Shown here: piece by piece, positions 8,699-16,587 of the stretch | Layout: every line of letters starts with the position of its first letter | Position numbering within the stretch: position 1 is the stretch's first letter | From: an uncultured Bacteroides sp. | GTDB lineage: Bacteria > Bacteroidota > Bacteroidia > Bacteroidales > Bacteroidaceae | Direction: 5' to 3' | NCBI RefSeq assembly: GCF_910586915.1 | Contig: NZ_CAJULN010000002.1 | Coordinates: 120,738-184,737, forward strand | Length of the DNA: 64,000 nt | Program-made: the position numbers and the translations under genes | The notes under the pieces: generated by a model | The model's database searches: none | Seen by the model: only the letters and a program-made list of their open reading frames with translations | What the model was told of the DNA's origin: nothing

Positions 8699-9976
8699 AT
8701 GATTATGAAAGATTCTCAAACACAAACTCACGTACTCCGGTTAGCGCATTCCCCTATCCCTACCGTACACATCGGAATTATAGGACTGGGCAATCGGGGA
8801 TTGCTCACCCTGCAACGCTATCTGCAAATAGAAGGCGTAGCAATCAAAGCCCTTTGTGAAATCAGAGAAGGCAATCTCCAAAAGGCGCAACAACAATTAA
8901 AAGAGGCAAATCGTCCCGAAGCCATCGGATACACCGGCATAGACGGTTGGAAAAAGATGTGTGAATCGGACGGTTTGGATATTATTTTCATCTGTACCGA
9001 CTGGCTGATGCATACTGTCATGGCAACGTTTGCCATGCAATGCAACAAACACGTAGCCATCGAAGTTCCGGCAGCCATGAGTGTGGAAGAATGCTGGCAA
9101 CTGGTCGATACGGCTGAGAAAACCCGGCGTCACTGCATCATGTTGGAAAACTGTTGCTATGATTCTTTTGCACTGACCACGCTCAATATGGCACGCCGTG
9201 GAATACTCGGAGAAATCATGCACGTAGAAGGAGCTTACATCCACGACCTTCGCTCCATGTATTTTGCCGAAGAAAACGAAGGCGGTTATCACAATCACTG
9301 GGGAAAAAAGTACAGCATCGAACATACCGGTAATCCTTATCCTACCCACGGTTTGGGCCCGGCCTGTCAAATTCTCGACATCCATCGCAGCGACCAGATG
9401 GAGTATCTCGTTTCCATGTCTACCCACCAGGCGGGAATGAGCGAATATGCCCGCCGGATGTTCGGTGAATACTCACCCGAAGCCTGCCAGAAATATCGGT
9501 TGGGAGATGTCAATACGACCCTTATCCATACACTCAAGGGAAAGACAATCATGCTTCAGTACAACGTTTCCACCCCGCGCCCTTACAGTCGCCTACAGAC
9601 GGTATGCGGCACATTGGGATTCGCACAGAAATATCCGGTTCCATGCATCGCATTAGACCCGAACGGCGACACACCACTTATGGGAGAAAAACTGGAGAAA
9701 ACACTGGCACGCTACAAACATCCTTTCAGTGCGACCATCGGTGAAGAAGCACACCGCAAAGGATTACCCAACGAAATGAACTATGTGATGGACTATCGTC
9801 TTATCTATTGCCTGCGCAATGGGCTTCCATTAGATATGGATGTATATGATGCTGCCGAATGGTCGTGTATCACGGAATTAAGTGAAAAATCAGTGTTGAA
9901 CGGAAGCATACCGGTAGAGATACCAGACTTCACCAAAGGAGCTTGGAAGGAGTATAAAAATAAAGTCATCATATAA
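8699..9976 (+). CDS. GH109 family glycosidase (alpha-N-acetylgalactosaminidase type), no signal peptide
   Basis: A 425-aa protein of glycoside hydrolase family 109, whose members use bound NAD+ in a redox-assisted cleavage; the founders remove the terminal alpha-GalNAc of the blood-group A antigen. The Rossmann motif GIIGLGNRG lies at about residues 25-33, and the Gfo/Idh/MocA-like EVPAAMS and DYRLIYCLRNGLPLDMDVYD segments match the second GH109 gene at 35280. Unlike that protein it has no lipobox or signal peptide, so it should stay in the cytosol unless exported unusually. An in-frame ATG at 8705 is an alternative start. It is followed after 13 bp by the GH110 gene. Confidence 0.87.
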   Translation: MIMKDSQTQTHVLRLAHSPIPTVHIGIIGLGNRGLLTLQRYLQIEGVAIKALCEIREGNLQKAQQQLKEANRPEAIGYTGIDGWKKMCESDGLDIIFICTDWLMHTVMATFAMQCNKHVAIEVPAAMSVEECWQLVDTAEKTRRHCIMLENCCYDSFALTTLNMARRGILGEIMHVEGAYIHDLRSMYFAEENEGGYHNHWGKKYSIEHTGNPYPTHGLGPACQILDIHRSDQMEYLVSMSTHQAGMSEYARRMFGEYSPEACQKYRLGDVNTTLIHTLKGKTIMLQYNVSTPRPYSRLQTVCGTLGFAQKYPVPCIALDPNGDTPLMGEKLEKTLARYKHPFSATIGEEAHRKGLPNEMNYVMDYRLIYCLRNGLPLDMDVYDAAEWSCITELSEKSVLNGSIPVEIPDFTKGAWKEYKNKVII

Positions 9977-9989
9977 TAATTTAGAAAAC

Positions 9990-11837
9990 ATGAAACTACT
10001 TTTATCATTAAGAACTTGCCTATTATCTGCACTCTTACTCTGCACAGCCAGTATTTCGGCAGGCAAAATCATCTCAGTAGCCGATTTCGGTCTAAAACCG
10101 GACAGCCGTATCAATGCGGTTCCATTCGTACAAAAAGCAATAAAAGCCTGCAAAGAAAATCCGGGTTCCGTACTTGTCTTCCCCAAAGGAAGATATGATT
10201 TCTGGGCGCAATACGCAATCGAAAAGGAATATCACGAAACAAATACATATGATGTAAATCCCAAAATCCTTGCAATATTGTTGGATGAAATCAACGACTT
10301 GACTATTGACGGCAATGGTTCGGAATTCATCATGCACGGACGAATGCAACCGTTCACCTTAGATCACTGTCAAAACATTACACTGAAAAACTTCACCGTA
10401 GACTGGGACATCCCTTTAACTGCACAAGGCACAGTCATTGAATCAACCCCCGAATTCATGGAAATTGAAATCGACGCCTGCCAATATCCGTACATTATCG
10501 AAAACAAGCGACTGACTTTTGTCGGTGAAGGATGGAAAAGTAGCGTGTGGTCAATTATGCAGTTCGACCCCAAAACCCACTTCGTTTTGCCCAATACTGG
10601 TGACAATCTGGGATGGCGCGGCTATGATGCAGTAGAAGTGTGTCCCGGACGTGTGCGCCTGTCCGACCCCAAAGGAGAAGCAAGCAAATTCTATCCTGCT
10701 GCCGGTACCATCCTTGTGTTGCGACATAGTACCCGCGACCACGCCGGTATCTTCATTTTCCATAGCACGAACACTAAAATGGAAAACCTGAAATTATTTC
10801 ATACTTGCGGATTGGGTATCTTGTCGCAATACAGCAAGAATCTCTCTTTTGACGATGTACATATCATCCCGAATGCTTCAAAAGGACGTGTATTAAGCGG
10901 ACACGACGATGGCTTTCACTTTATGGGATGCAGCGGTCTGCTCAAAATTGAAAATTGCAGTTGGGCAGGACTGATGGATGATCCCATCAACATTCACGGA
11001 ACCTGCTCACGCATCATGGAAGTCCTCTCTCCTACCCGCATTAAATGTAAATTCATGCATGACATGAGCGAAGGAATGGAATGGGGACGCCCGGACGAAA
11101 CGATCGGATTTATAGAACACAAGACAATGCGTACGGTAGCTACCGGAAAGATGAATAAATTTGAAGCACTCAACAAAGCCGAATTTGTCATCGAACTGTC
11201 CGCCCCGCTTCCTGCCGGAGTAGAAGCCGGATACGTGATAGAAAACCTGACTTGTACTCCAGATGCAGAAATACGCAACTGCCATTTCGGAAGTTGCCGT
11301 GCACGCGGTTTGCTCGTATCTACTCCCGGAAAAGTCATCATCGAAAACAACCGATTCGAATCAAGCGGCTCCGCTATCTTAATTGCCGGAGATGCCAATG
11401 CCTGGTACGAATCAGGAGCCGTAAAAGATGTACTAATACGTAACAATGTTTTCAGCTATCCATGCAACTCTTCACTTTACCAATTCTGTGAAGCTGTAAT
11501 CAGCATTGATCCGGAAATACCGACGCTTGAACAAAAGTATCCATACCATCGTAACATCCGGATTGTAGACAACACCTTCCACCTGTTTGACTATCCGATT
11601 CTTTTCGCTCGTTCGGTAAACGGACTGACTTTCTCCAACAACACTCTGATACGCAATACAACCTATCAGCCCTATCACTACCGCAAAGAAGGCATCACGC
11701 TGGAAGCCTGCAAATCGGTCATTATTTCAGATAACAAGATTGAAGGAGATGTATTAGGACGTTCTGTAAAATTTAAAAACATGAAATCATCCGATATAAA
11801 AATCAGCAGAAACCCATTCTTCCGGAAAATCAAATAA
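9990..11837 (+). CDS. GH110 exo-alpha-galactosidase
   Basis: A 615-aa secreted protein with a signal peptide (residues 1 to about 24, ending ISAG). It has the right-handed parallel beta-helix architecture of GH110: repeated segments such as NDLTIDGNGSEFIMHG, CQNITLKNFTVDWD and HDDGFHFMGCSGLLKIENCSW. GH110 enzymes cleave terminal alpha-1,3-galactose, some specific for the branched blood-group B antigen. The conserved WAGLMDDPINIHGTC segment (around residue 325) carries acidic residues typical of the family active site. It lies 13 bp after GH109, so the pair could strip both A and B determinants. Branched versus linear specificity cannot be told from sequence by eye. Confidence 0.87.
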   Translation: MKLLLSLRTCLLSALLLCTASISAGKIISVADFGLKPDSRINAVPFVQKAIKACKENPGSVLVFPKGRYDFWAQYAIEKEYHETNTYDVNPKILAILLDEINDLTIDGNGSEFIMHGRMQPFTLDHCQNITLKNFTVDWDIPLTAQGTVIESTPEFMEIEIDACQYPYIIENKRLTFVGEGWKSSVWSIMQFDPKTHFVLPNTGDNLGWRGYDAVEVCPGRVRLSDPKGEASKFYPAAGTILVLRHSTRDHAGIFIFHSTNTKMENLKLFHTCGLGILSQYSKNLSFDDVHIIPNASKGRVLSGHDDGFHFMGCSGLLKIENCSWAGLMDDPINIHGTCSRIMEVLSPTRIKCKFMHDMSEGMEWGRPDETIGFIEHKTMRTVATGKMNKFEALNKAEFVIELSAPLPAGVEAGYVIENLTCTPDAEIRNCHFGSCRARGLLVSTPGKVIIENNRFESSGSAILIAGDANAWYESGAVKDVLIRNNVFSYPCNSSLYQFCEAVISIDPEIPTLEQKYPYHRNIRIVDNTFHLFDYPILFARSVNGLTFSNNTLIRNTTYQPYHYRKEGITLEACKSVIISDNKIEGDVLGRSVKFKNMKSSDIKISRNPFFRKIK

Positions 11838-11851
11838 GCAGATATCCAATA

Positions 11852-11886
11852 AGCTATCGGTGTTGAATGGAAGCACACCGATAGCT
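11852..11886. terminator. Bidirectional terminator between GH110 and the sigma gene
   Basis: A perfect 12-bp stem (AGCTATCGGTGT/ACACCGATAGCT) with an 11-nt loop sits between the two convergent stop codons. Confidence 0.75.
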
Positions 11887-11897
11887 ATATACGGACT

Positions 11898-12467
11898 TTA
11901 CTCGGGAAGCATCGAAAAAAGAATGAATAAAAGAAGATTCTTTTTCAAAAATTTCAAGGTGAGGTAAATATGACGTTCAACGGCTTTTTCACCGATTCCG
12001 CAACGGAGGGCAATCTCCCGATAAGTCATATTTTCCTCCCTGCTCATTAAAAATATCTCACGCTGCCGTTCGGGCAATACAGCTATCAACCGGTCGATAT
12101 ATTCCTTCAAATCCTCAGCCACCATCCGGTCTTCCTGATTGTAGGGCTCTTCATTTTCAATGGAACGCAAAACCGTCATCTTGAACATATCTTCGCGTAT
12201 CTTGCTACGTGTCTTATTAAAAATAATGTTTCGGGTAATAATAAATAAAAAGCCCTCCACCTTCCTATTGTTATCCAACAGATGGCGAGCTTCCCAAAAC
12301 TTCACAAAAACATCCTGTACGATTTCAGAGATACTGTCGGAAGAAGTTATATATAACTTAGTAAAATTATAGACCCTCTGCCAATAATGGTCATATAATA
12401 CAGCAAAAGCTATATTATTACCATTTTTTACTTGCTCTATCAACTCTTCCTCTCTCATATTGTACAA
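11898..12467 (-). CDS. ECF sigma factor, no adjacent anti-sigma gene
   Basis: A 189-aa ECF sigma factor of the Bacteroides PUL type. Region 2 includes FAVLYDHYWQRVYNF and EIVQDVFVKFWEAR; region 4 includes LPERQREIFLMSREE and the helix-turn-helix MTYREIALRCGIGEKAVERHI. Both ATGs at 12467 and 12458 (MREEEL) are possible starts. It is clearly paralogous to the sigma factor at 23587-24132. It lies downstream of the left M60 gene but is cut off from it by a terminator, and no FecR-type gene is next to it, so its partner must be one of the two anti-sigmas ten or more kb away, or lie elsewhere. Confidence 0.92.
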   Translation of the reverse strand: MYNMREEELIEQVKNGNNIAFAVLYDHYWQRVYNFTKLYITSSDSISEIVQDVFVKFWEARHLLDNNRKVEGFLFIITRNIIFNKTRSKIREDMFKMTVLRSIENEEPYNQEDRMVAEDLKEYIDRLIAVLPERQREIFLMSREENMTYREIALRCGIGEKAVERHIYLTLKFLKKNLLLFILFSMLPE

Positions 12468-12481
12468 AATCTTGCTTTATA

Positions 12482-12489
12482 CAAAGATA
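12482..12489 (-). promoter_or_regulatory. Candidate -7 element of the lone sigma gene
   Basis: On the minus strand TATCTTTG matches TAnnTTTG and ends 14 bp before the ATG at 12467. No good -33 box is seen. Confidence 0.5.
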
Positions 12490-12524
12490 AAGATTTTACA
12501 GAGAATTACATCTATAAAATGCAT

Positions 12525-12588
12525 GAAAAAAGCCATAGATTAACACGCCGCACAATTATCTGATAAAACAGCAGTGTCAATCTATGGC
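12525..12588 (-). terminator. Terminator after the left M60 gene
   Basis: Read leftward, GCCATAGATT and AATCTATGGC form a 10-bp stem, extended by ACAC/GTGT after one mismatch, followed by TTTTTT. It separates the M60 gene from the downstream sigma gene. Confidence 0.8.
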
Positions 12589-12605
12589 AAAATTTATAGT
12601 TACAA

Positions 12606-15476
12606 TCAATCGGCAAACGGAATTTCAGTCCGTTTACCTGCTGCTGAAACAGCATACAATGTATAGCCGTCATTCCAGTTACCGGAGAGTGTAAAGACAT
12701 CGGTGTCGGAAGGCGTCGTTTCACCACTGGAGATAAAGATAAGATTATCCGCCTGATCCCTCACTTCATAAACCACTACATTCTGCCAGTTCTTTATTGT
12801 AATGGTATTGCCGCTTCGGGTTGCATTTGCTCCGGATATTACCTGTGGTTTGTTTTTGTACAGTTCCCACGTATTATCCGATATATATTCGAGGGCTGTA
12901 TCCTGCAACTTATCATATCCCAGGCTCTCTACCCTCTTCTTCAATGCTTCTGCCATATCTTCGGTAATTTTCAAGGTTTTCGTGCCATAATCATCAATCA
13001 GCTTGTCTACCGGAGTCAGGAATCCCCATTTTTCAAAGAAATCAAGCAGATTCAGACGGGCTGCCACACAACAATTATAAACGAAATCCAACTGAATTTC
13101 TCCTTCACTCATGCCACCATAATCTTTTGTACGGGCGTACTCGAATACTTCCGGATAGAAGCCTCCACGGTCCGGCTGTTGAAGAGGAGTCCTTCCAAGC
13201 ACCTTGCCAAAGTAAAGTTCCAGTTGCCAGAAAGGAACCAGTTTACAAAACACATCGTTCGAATCATCGATGTTGGTAAAGTTGGCGTGAGAAGCTTTCG
13301 GAACAATAATACCGTTCCAGGCCTTCGAATATCTGTTGCGGTAAACCGCCCCCATATCCTCGGTCTGTATTCGGGAGGGTTGGCCGAACACCGTAGTCTG
13401 CACATACTCCGACATGATGTTATTGGTCACCTCCGTCAGTCCTATCCACTTGATTCCCGGACGGGTCTGGTTGCAATGCCCTATTTCGTGGGCAGGCCCC
13501 CAGCAGCCGGAAGTTTTGAGGACAGCCGGATTACAGACATCTCCCATCGTCGTCTGATTGTAGGCGGTGTGATAAGCGGTTGCGTACATAAAAGAGTGAT
13601 ACATGACATTGAGATATATTCTGTTTTTGAACATCTTTCCATATTTCTCCAAACCGAGGAGTTGCATTTCACTGTAAGCAATCTCATCATAAAGGTCAAT
13701 CAATTCATTACCGTTTGCGGCAGCATATCTCTTGAAATCGTTGGTTTCAAACGTCAGGTGTGCATATCGGCCTACCACATCAAAATATTTGTCCGTAGCT
13801 TTCCCCAACAATTCGCTCCAACGCCCCTGGTGTTCTGCATTCTGCGAATCAAAATAACCGTTCACCGTGCCCGAAGCAAAATGAATCTTGACAGGCCGTA
13901 CCGTTTCCGCCTCTTCCAACGTCTTGGTATGATACATTACATACACCAGTCCTTTTCCACTCATTGTCAACTTATTGACACCACGGTACAACGGATATGT
14001 CATTCCCCCGAAACCGTCACCTCCCGGTGCATCCAAATTCTGTACCTTCATTCCAATGTTCTGCCCATATGTATCGCCTACCATGACCACCACCGTTTCT
14101 CCTTCTTTCACCGAGATTCCCGTCGGGTTGTCAAGAAGGCTGTATGGATTCGTCTTATGGGTTCCCGACTGAATATCCGGATTGGGGAACGCCTGATACG
14201 TTGCCACACGGAAGTTTCTGTCATACTTGCCGTTAAACATATAATAGGCGAGATTCTTGAAAAAAGGATATTTACAGTTCTCGATATCCGCTTCTGTGAT
14301 TCCCGCCTTGAGGCTGCTACACGTTTCGTCCTCAAAAAGAGTAGAGTAGTCGAAAGCATCCAGATTCTTAGCATAGAATTCCATCTCGGCACAGGAAGCA
14401 AATCCCTGGCCGTCGCCCGCGCCGCTTTTTACGATAAAACGGAAAGACTTAGCCCTGACCGTATTATCGAAAGTCACTCTGGTGGCGGTTGCCGAACCTT
14501 CAAAATCTTTATCGAGCAACTTCGTAAATGCATTCCCGTCTTCCGAATACTGTATCTCCACTTCTTGAAAACGGCCGTTATATCCGGTGGAACGGGGATA
14601 ATAAATCAGGTAATCCACATCGGATGCTTCCGCAAAATTATAGGTCAACGTAATCGGGAAATAATTCGCCCCCTCGTTCGACCAATTCGAGTGATACAAC
14701 GTATTATAATCACCGTCAAAAGACTTTTCGATGCCGTCTCCTCCCTGATGAGAAGTATCAGTACCGCTCACAACTTTCACTTTGACATCCCCTTCGATAT
14801 CTTCTCCCTCGCCGCTATTGTACTCATTCAACCCATGCTGTACAACCAAAACCGAAGCAGTAGCCGGAGCCGTTTCTTCCGGAGCCCCTTCCGGCAGGAC
14901 CTCGGTAAACAGGATGGTTCCCTCTCTCTTTTCATCCAATGTGCTGCTTTTCACGCTATAAGTATGGGTCGACGTCACCATTTCCGATGCACGGGTATTT
15001 GCTTTCCTGGTAATCCAATCGGGCAGCACGGCGCTTACCTCCACGTTGGAAGTAACATTGAAAGTAATCTCTTTTCCGATGACTTCTACCTCAACCACAT
15101 TGGTATCAACCAATATGGCAGGCTCATAACCCAACTGGCGGACTTTAACCGCCTTTTTCAATCCCGCCGCCGTTATGGTTATGACAGCTTCACGCACCAG
15201 CCTTTCGTCGCTTTCGTCTACGGAAATTTTCAATATCTTTCCTGCCACAGACAGCGTGCACCAACTCTTATCCGCCGTAGCTTCCCAAACCGGAGCATTT
15301 GTCGTGACTGTAATGTTCTGCGCACCGGCTTCACATTTAAAGTCCACCACTTCCTTATTGACGGACAAATCGACTCCTTCCAGCACTTCGTCATCGCCGG
15401 CACAAGAAAAAGCGACAGCCCACTGTATAAGTGCGAAGAAGATAATCAAACATTTCTTTGTATAACTATTCATCAT
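12606..15476 (-). CDS. M60-like (enhancin) mucin metallopeptidase, left PUL
   Basis: A 956-aa lipoprotein (lipobox cysteine C25, then AGDDE, which favours surface export). Order of domains: two BACON-type beta domains (about 45-105 and 110-205), an F5/8C (CBM32-like) carbohydrate-binding domain (about 235-370), the M60 catalytic domain and a C-terminal beta domain. The gluzincin motif is HEIGH with H663, E664 and H667; E682 in GLTEVTNN fits the third ligand spacing of M60. The family cleaves mucin-type glycoproteins. ATGs at 15476 and 15473 are adjacent. It is paralogous to the right-PUL M60 at 32481. A terminator-like hairpin lies between it and the preceding lipoprotein gene. Confidence 0.92.
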   Translation of the reverse strand: MMNSYTKKCLIIFFALIQWAVAFSCAGDDEVLEGVDLSVNKEVVDFKCEAGAQNITVTTNAPVWEATADKSWCTLSVAGKILKISVDESDERLVREAVITITAAGLKKAVKVRQLGYEPAILVDTNVVEVEVIGKEITFNVTSNVEVSAVLPDWITRKANTRASEMVTSTHTYSVKSSTLDEKREGTILFTEVLPEGAPEETAPATASVLVVQHGLNEYNSGEGEDIEGDVKVKVVSGTDTSHQGGDGIEKSFDGDYNTLYHSNWSNEGANYFPITLTYNFAEASDVDYLIYYPRSTGYNGRFQEVEIQYSEDGNAFTKLLDKDFEGSATATRVTFDNTVRAKSFRFIVKSGAGDGQGFASCAEMEFYAKNLDAFDYSTLFEDETCSSLKAGITEADIENCKYPFFKNLAYYMFNGKYDRNFRVATYQAFPNPDIQSGTHKTNPYSLLDNPTGISVKEGETVVVMVGDTYGQNIGMKVQNLDAPGGDGFGGMTYPLYRGVNKLTMSGKGLVYVMYHTKTLEEAETVRPVKIHFASGTVNGYFDSQNAEHQGRWSELLGKATDKYFDVVGRYAHLTFETNDFKRYAAANGNELIDLYDEIAYSEMQLLGLEKYGKMFKNRIYLNVMYHSFMYATAYHTAYNQTTMGDVCNPAVLKTSGCWGPAHEIGHCNQTRPGIKWIGLTEVTNNIMSEYVQTTVFGQPSRIQTEDMGAVYRNRYSKAWNGIIVPKASHANFTNIDDSNDVFCKLVPFWQLELYFGKVLGRTPLQQPDRGGFYPEVFEYARTKDYGGMSEGEIQLDFVYNCCVAARLNLLDFFEKWGFLTPVDKLIDDYGTKTLKITEDMAEALKKRVESLGYDKLQDTALEYISDNTWELYKNKPQVISGANATRSGNTITIKNWQNVVVYEVRDQADNLIFISSGETTPSDTDVFTLSGNWNDGYTLYAVSAAGKRTEIPFAD

Positions 15477-15493
15477 TTGCCGAAATCTATTAC

Positions 15494-15536
15494 GCTATTT
15501 TCCCCTCTATATGAGCGATCTGCAGGAGAAAATAGC
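15494..15536 (-). promoter_or_regulatory. Leader hairpin of the left M60 gene
   Basis: GCTATTTTC (15494-15502) pairs with GAAAATAGC (15528-15536) across a 25-nt loop, 17 bp upstream of the ATG. No TAnnTTTG promoter is seen in the 220-bp gap, so what drives the M60 gene past the terminator at 15585 is unclear. Confidence 0.4.
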
Positions 15537-15584
15537 CAATCATTATCTATTATTATGTAAATCTATTCAAAAACAGGGATAAAA

Positions 15585-15637
15585 AAGGCGGAAATCCAAT
15601 ATTGTTCTTAAATAAAGAACTATTTCATTTCCGCCTT
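15585..15637 (-). terminator. Terminator or attenuator upstream of the left M60 gene
   Basis: AAGGCGGAAAT pairs with ATTTCCGCCTT (11 bp), with a nested GTTCTT/AAGAAC stem inside. Read leftward it runs into TTTTTT. It lies 60 bp after the F5/8C lipoprotein stop and 108 bp before the M60 start. Confidence 0.8.
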
Positions 15638-15696
15638 ATCTGTCAAAAAGACAAAACCCATTCAATTATGTCAATGTATGCACTTCACATCCGGTA

Positions 15697-16575
15697 CTAA
15701 TCGGCTTCAGGATCGACCACATTTGCGTCAACCTCAAACAATTTGAATTCCGCCATACTGAAAAAGACAGAGCCGGTATTGGTGTGATTCACCGAATAAC
15801 GTATGTAACGATAAGGTTTTAAGTTACTTCCCATGATGGGCGATGTGTATGGCGTTGTGCTCATCAACATTCCGTTCTTAGCTTTAGTAAGATTCTCAAT
15901 CAACTCAAAATTGACTCCATCGTTGCTACCCATAATATCCACATCATCAGGAATATTATTGCCATTACGCGCTACCGACTCATACTTAAAATAAGTAATC
16001 TCTTTTTGCAGTTCTATCTGAAACCAGTGGGGAGCCGGAGGTACATTCCCACTCCAGCTTGTATGAAAGTAAGAACCGGTATTTCCGTCAATAAGATTAG
16101 CAATAGGTCCTTCCGACTGCTCCTGAGCATTGGTCGACAACTGCTCTTCCGTCAATGCCATCTGTTTGGATTCACCAAAGACTACTTGCACCGGTGCCGG
16201 TTCCGATACGGCCGTGATAGTCTGGACATTTCCCGCATCACCCGTTTCGCTATAAGACTGTACTTTAAATTCATACTCACCGAACTTTTTGCGTGTATCC
16301 GGAATCAACACACTATCCGCATAAACACTTGCCAGTCTTACCACTTCCTGTTCCAGCAAATAGTCATAATAAGATACCTTAATATATCTGATGGTATTAT
16401 CGTCAGGCGTCACCCAACGAAGCACAATGTAACCAGGCTTATTTTGCGTATCGGCACTCAACTCAATCACATCAGAAGGGACAACAGACTTTGTATCTTC
16501 GTCACTGCAAGCTGCAAATCCAGCCAAGAGTAGAGTGACAACCAATAAAAAAATATTTTTCTTCATAACAGTCAT
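15697..16575 (-). CDS. Surface glycan-binding lipoprotein with F5/8 type C domain
   Basis: A 292-aa lipoprotein (cysteine at residue 23 in GFAAC, followed by SDED, an acidic surface-export signal). The N-terminal half is a fibronectin-like/DUF4959-type beta domain (about 35-130); the C-terminal half is an F5/8C discoidin domain (about 150-285) with NLIDGNTGSYFHTSWSG and FKYESVARNGN. The start at 16575 gives MTV before MKK; the ATG at 16566 is the likelier start. Position after SusC and SusD matches surface glycan-binding proteins that help capture substrate; the F5/8C domain suggests galactose or GalNAc-type ligands. Confidence 0.85.
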   Translation of the reverse strand: MTVMKKNIFLLVVTLLLAGFAACSDEDTKSVVPSDVIELSADTQNKPGYIVLRWVTPDDNTIRYIKVSYYDYLLEQEVVRLASVYADSVLIPDTRKKFGEYEFKVQSYSETGDAGNVQTITAVSEPAPVQVVFGESKQMALTEEQLSTNAQEQSEGPIANLIDGNTGSYFHTSWSGNVPPAPHWFQIELQKEITYFKYESVARNGNNIPDDVDIMGSNDGVNFELIENLTKAKNGMLMSTTPYTSPIMGSNLKPYRYIRYSVNHTNTGSVFFSMAEFKLFEVDANVVDPEAD

Positions 16576-16587
16576 GCTAAAATTTAA

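Noticed and set aside
13179..15560. A 793-codon open frame on the plus strand opposite the left M60 gene
   Set aside because: It is the antisense shadow of a well-supported M60 gene; its translation has no recognisable domain and the openness follows from codon bias.
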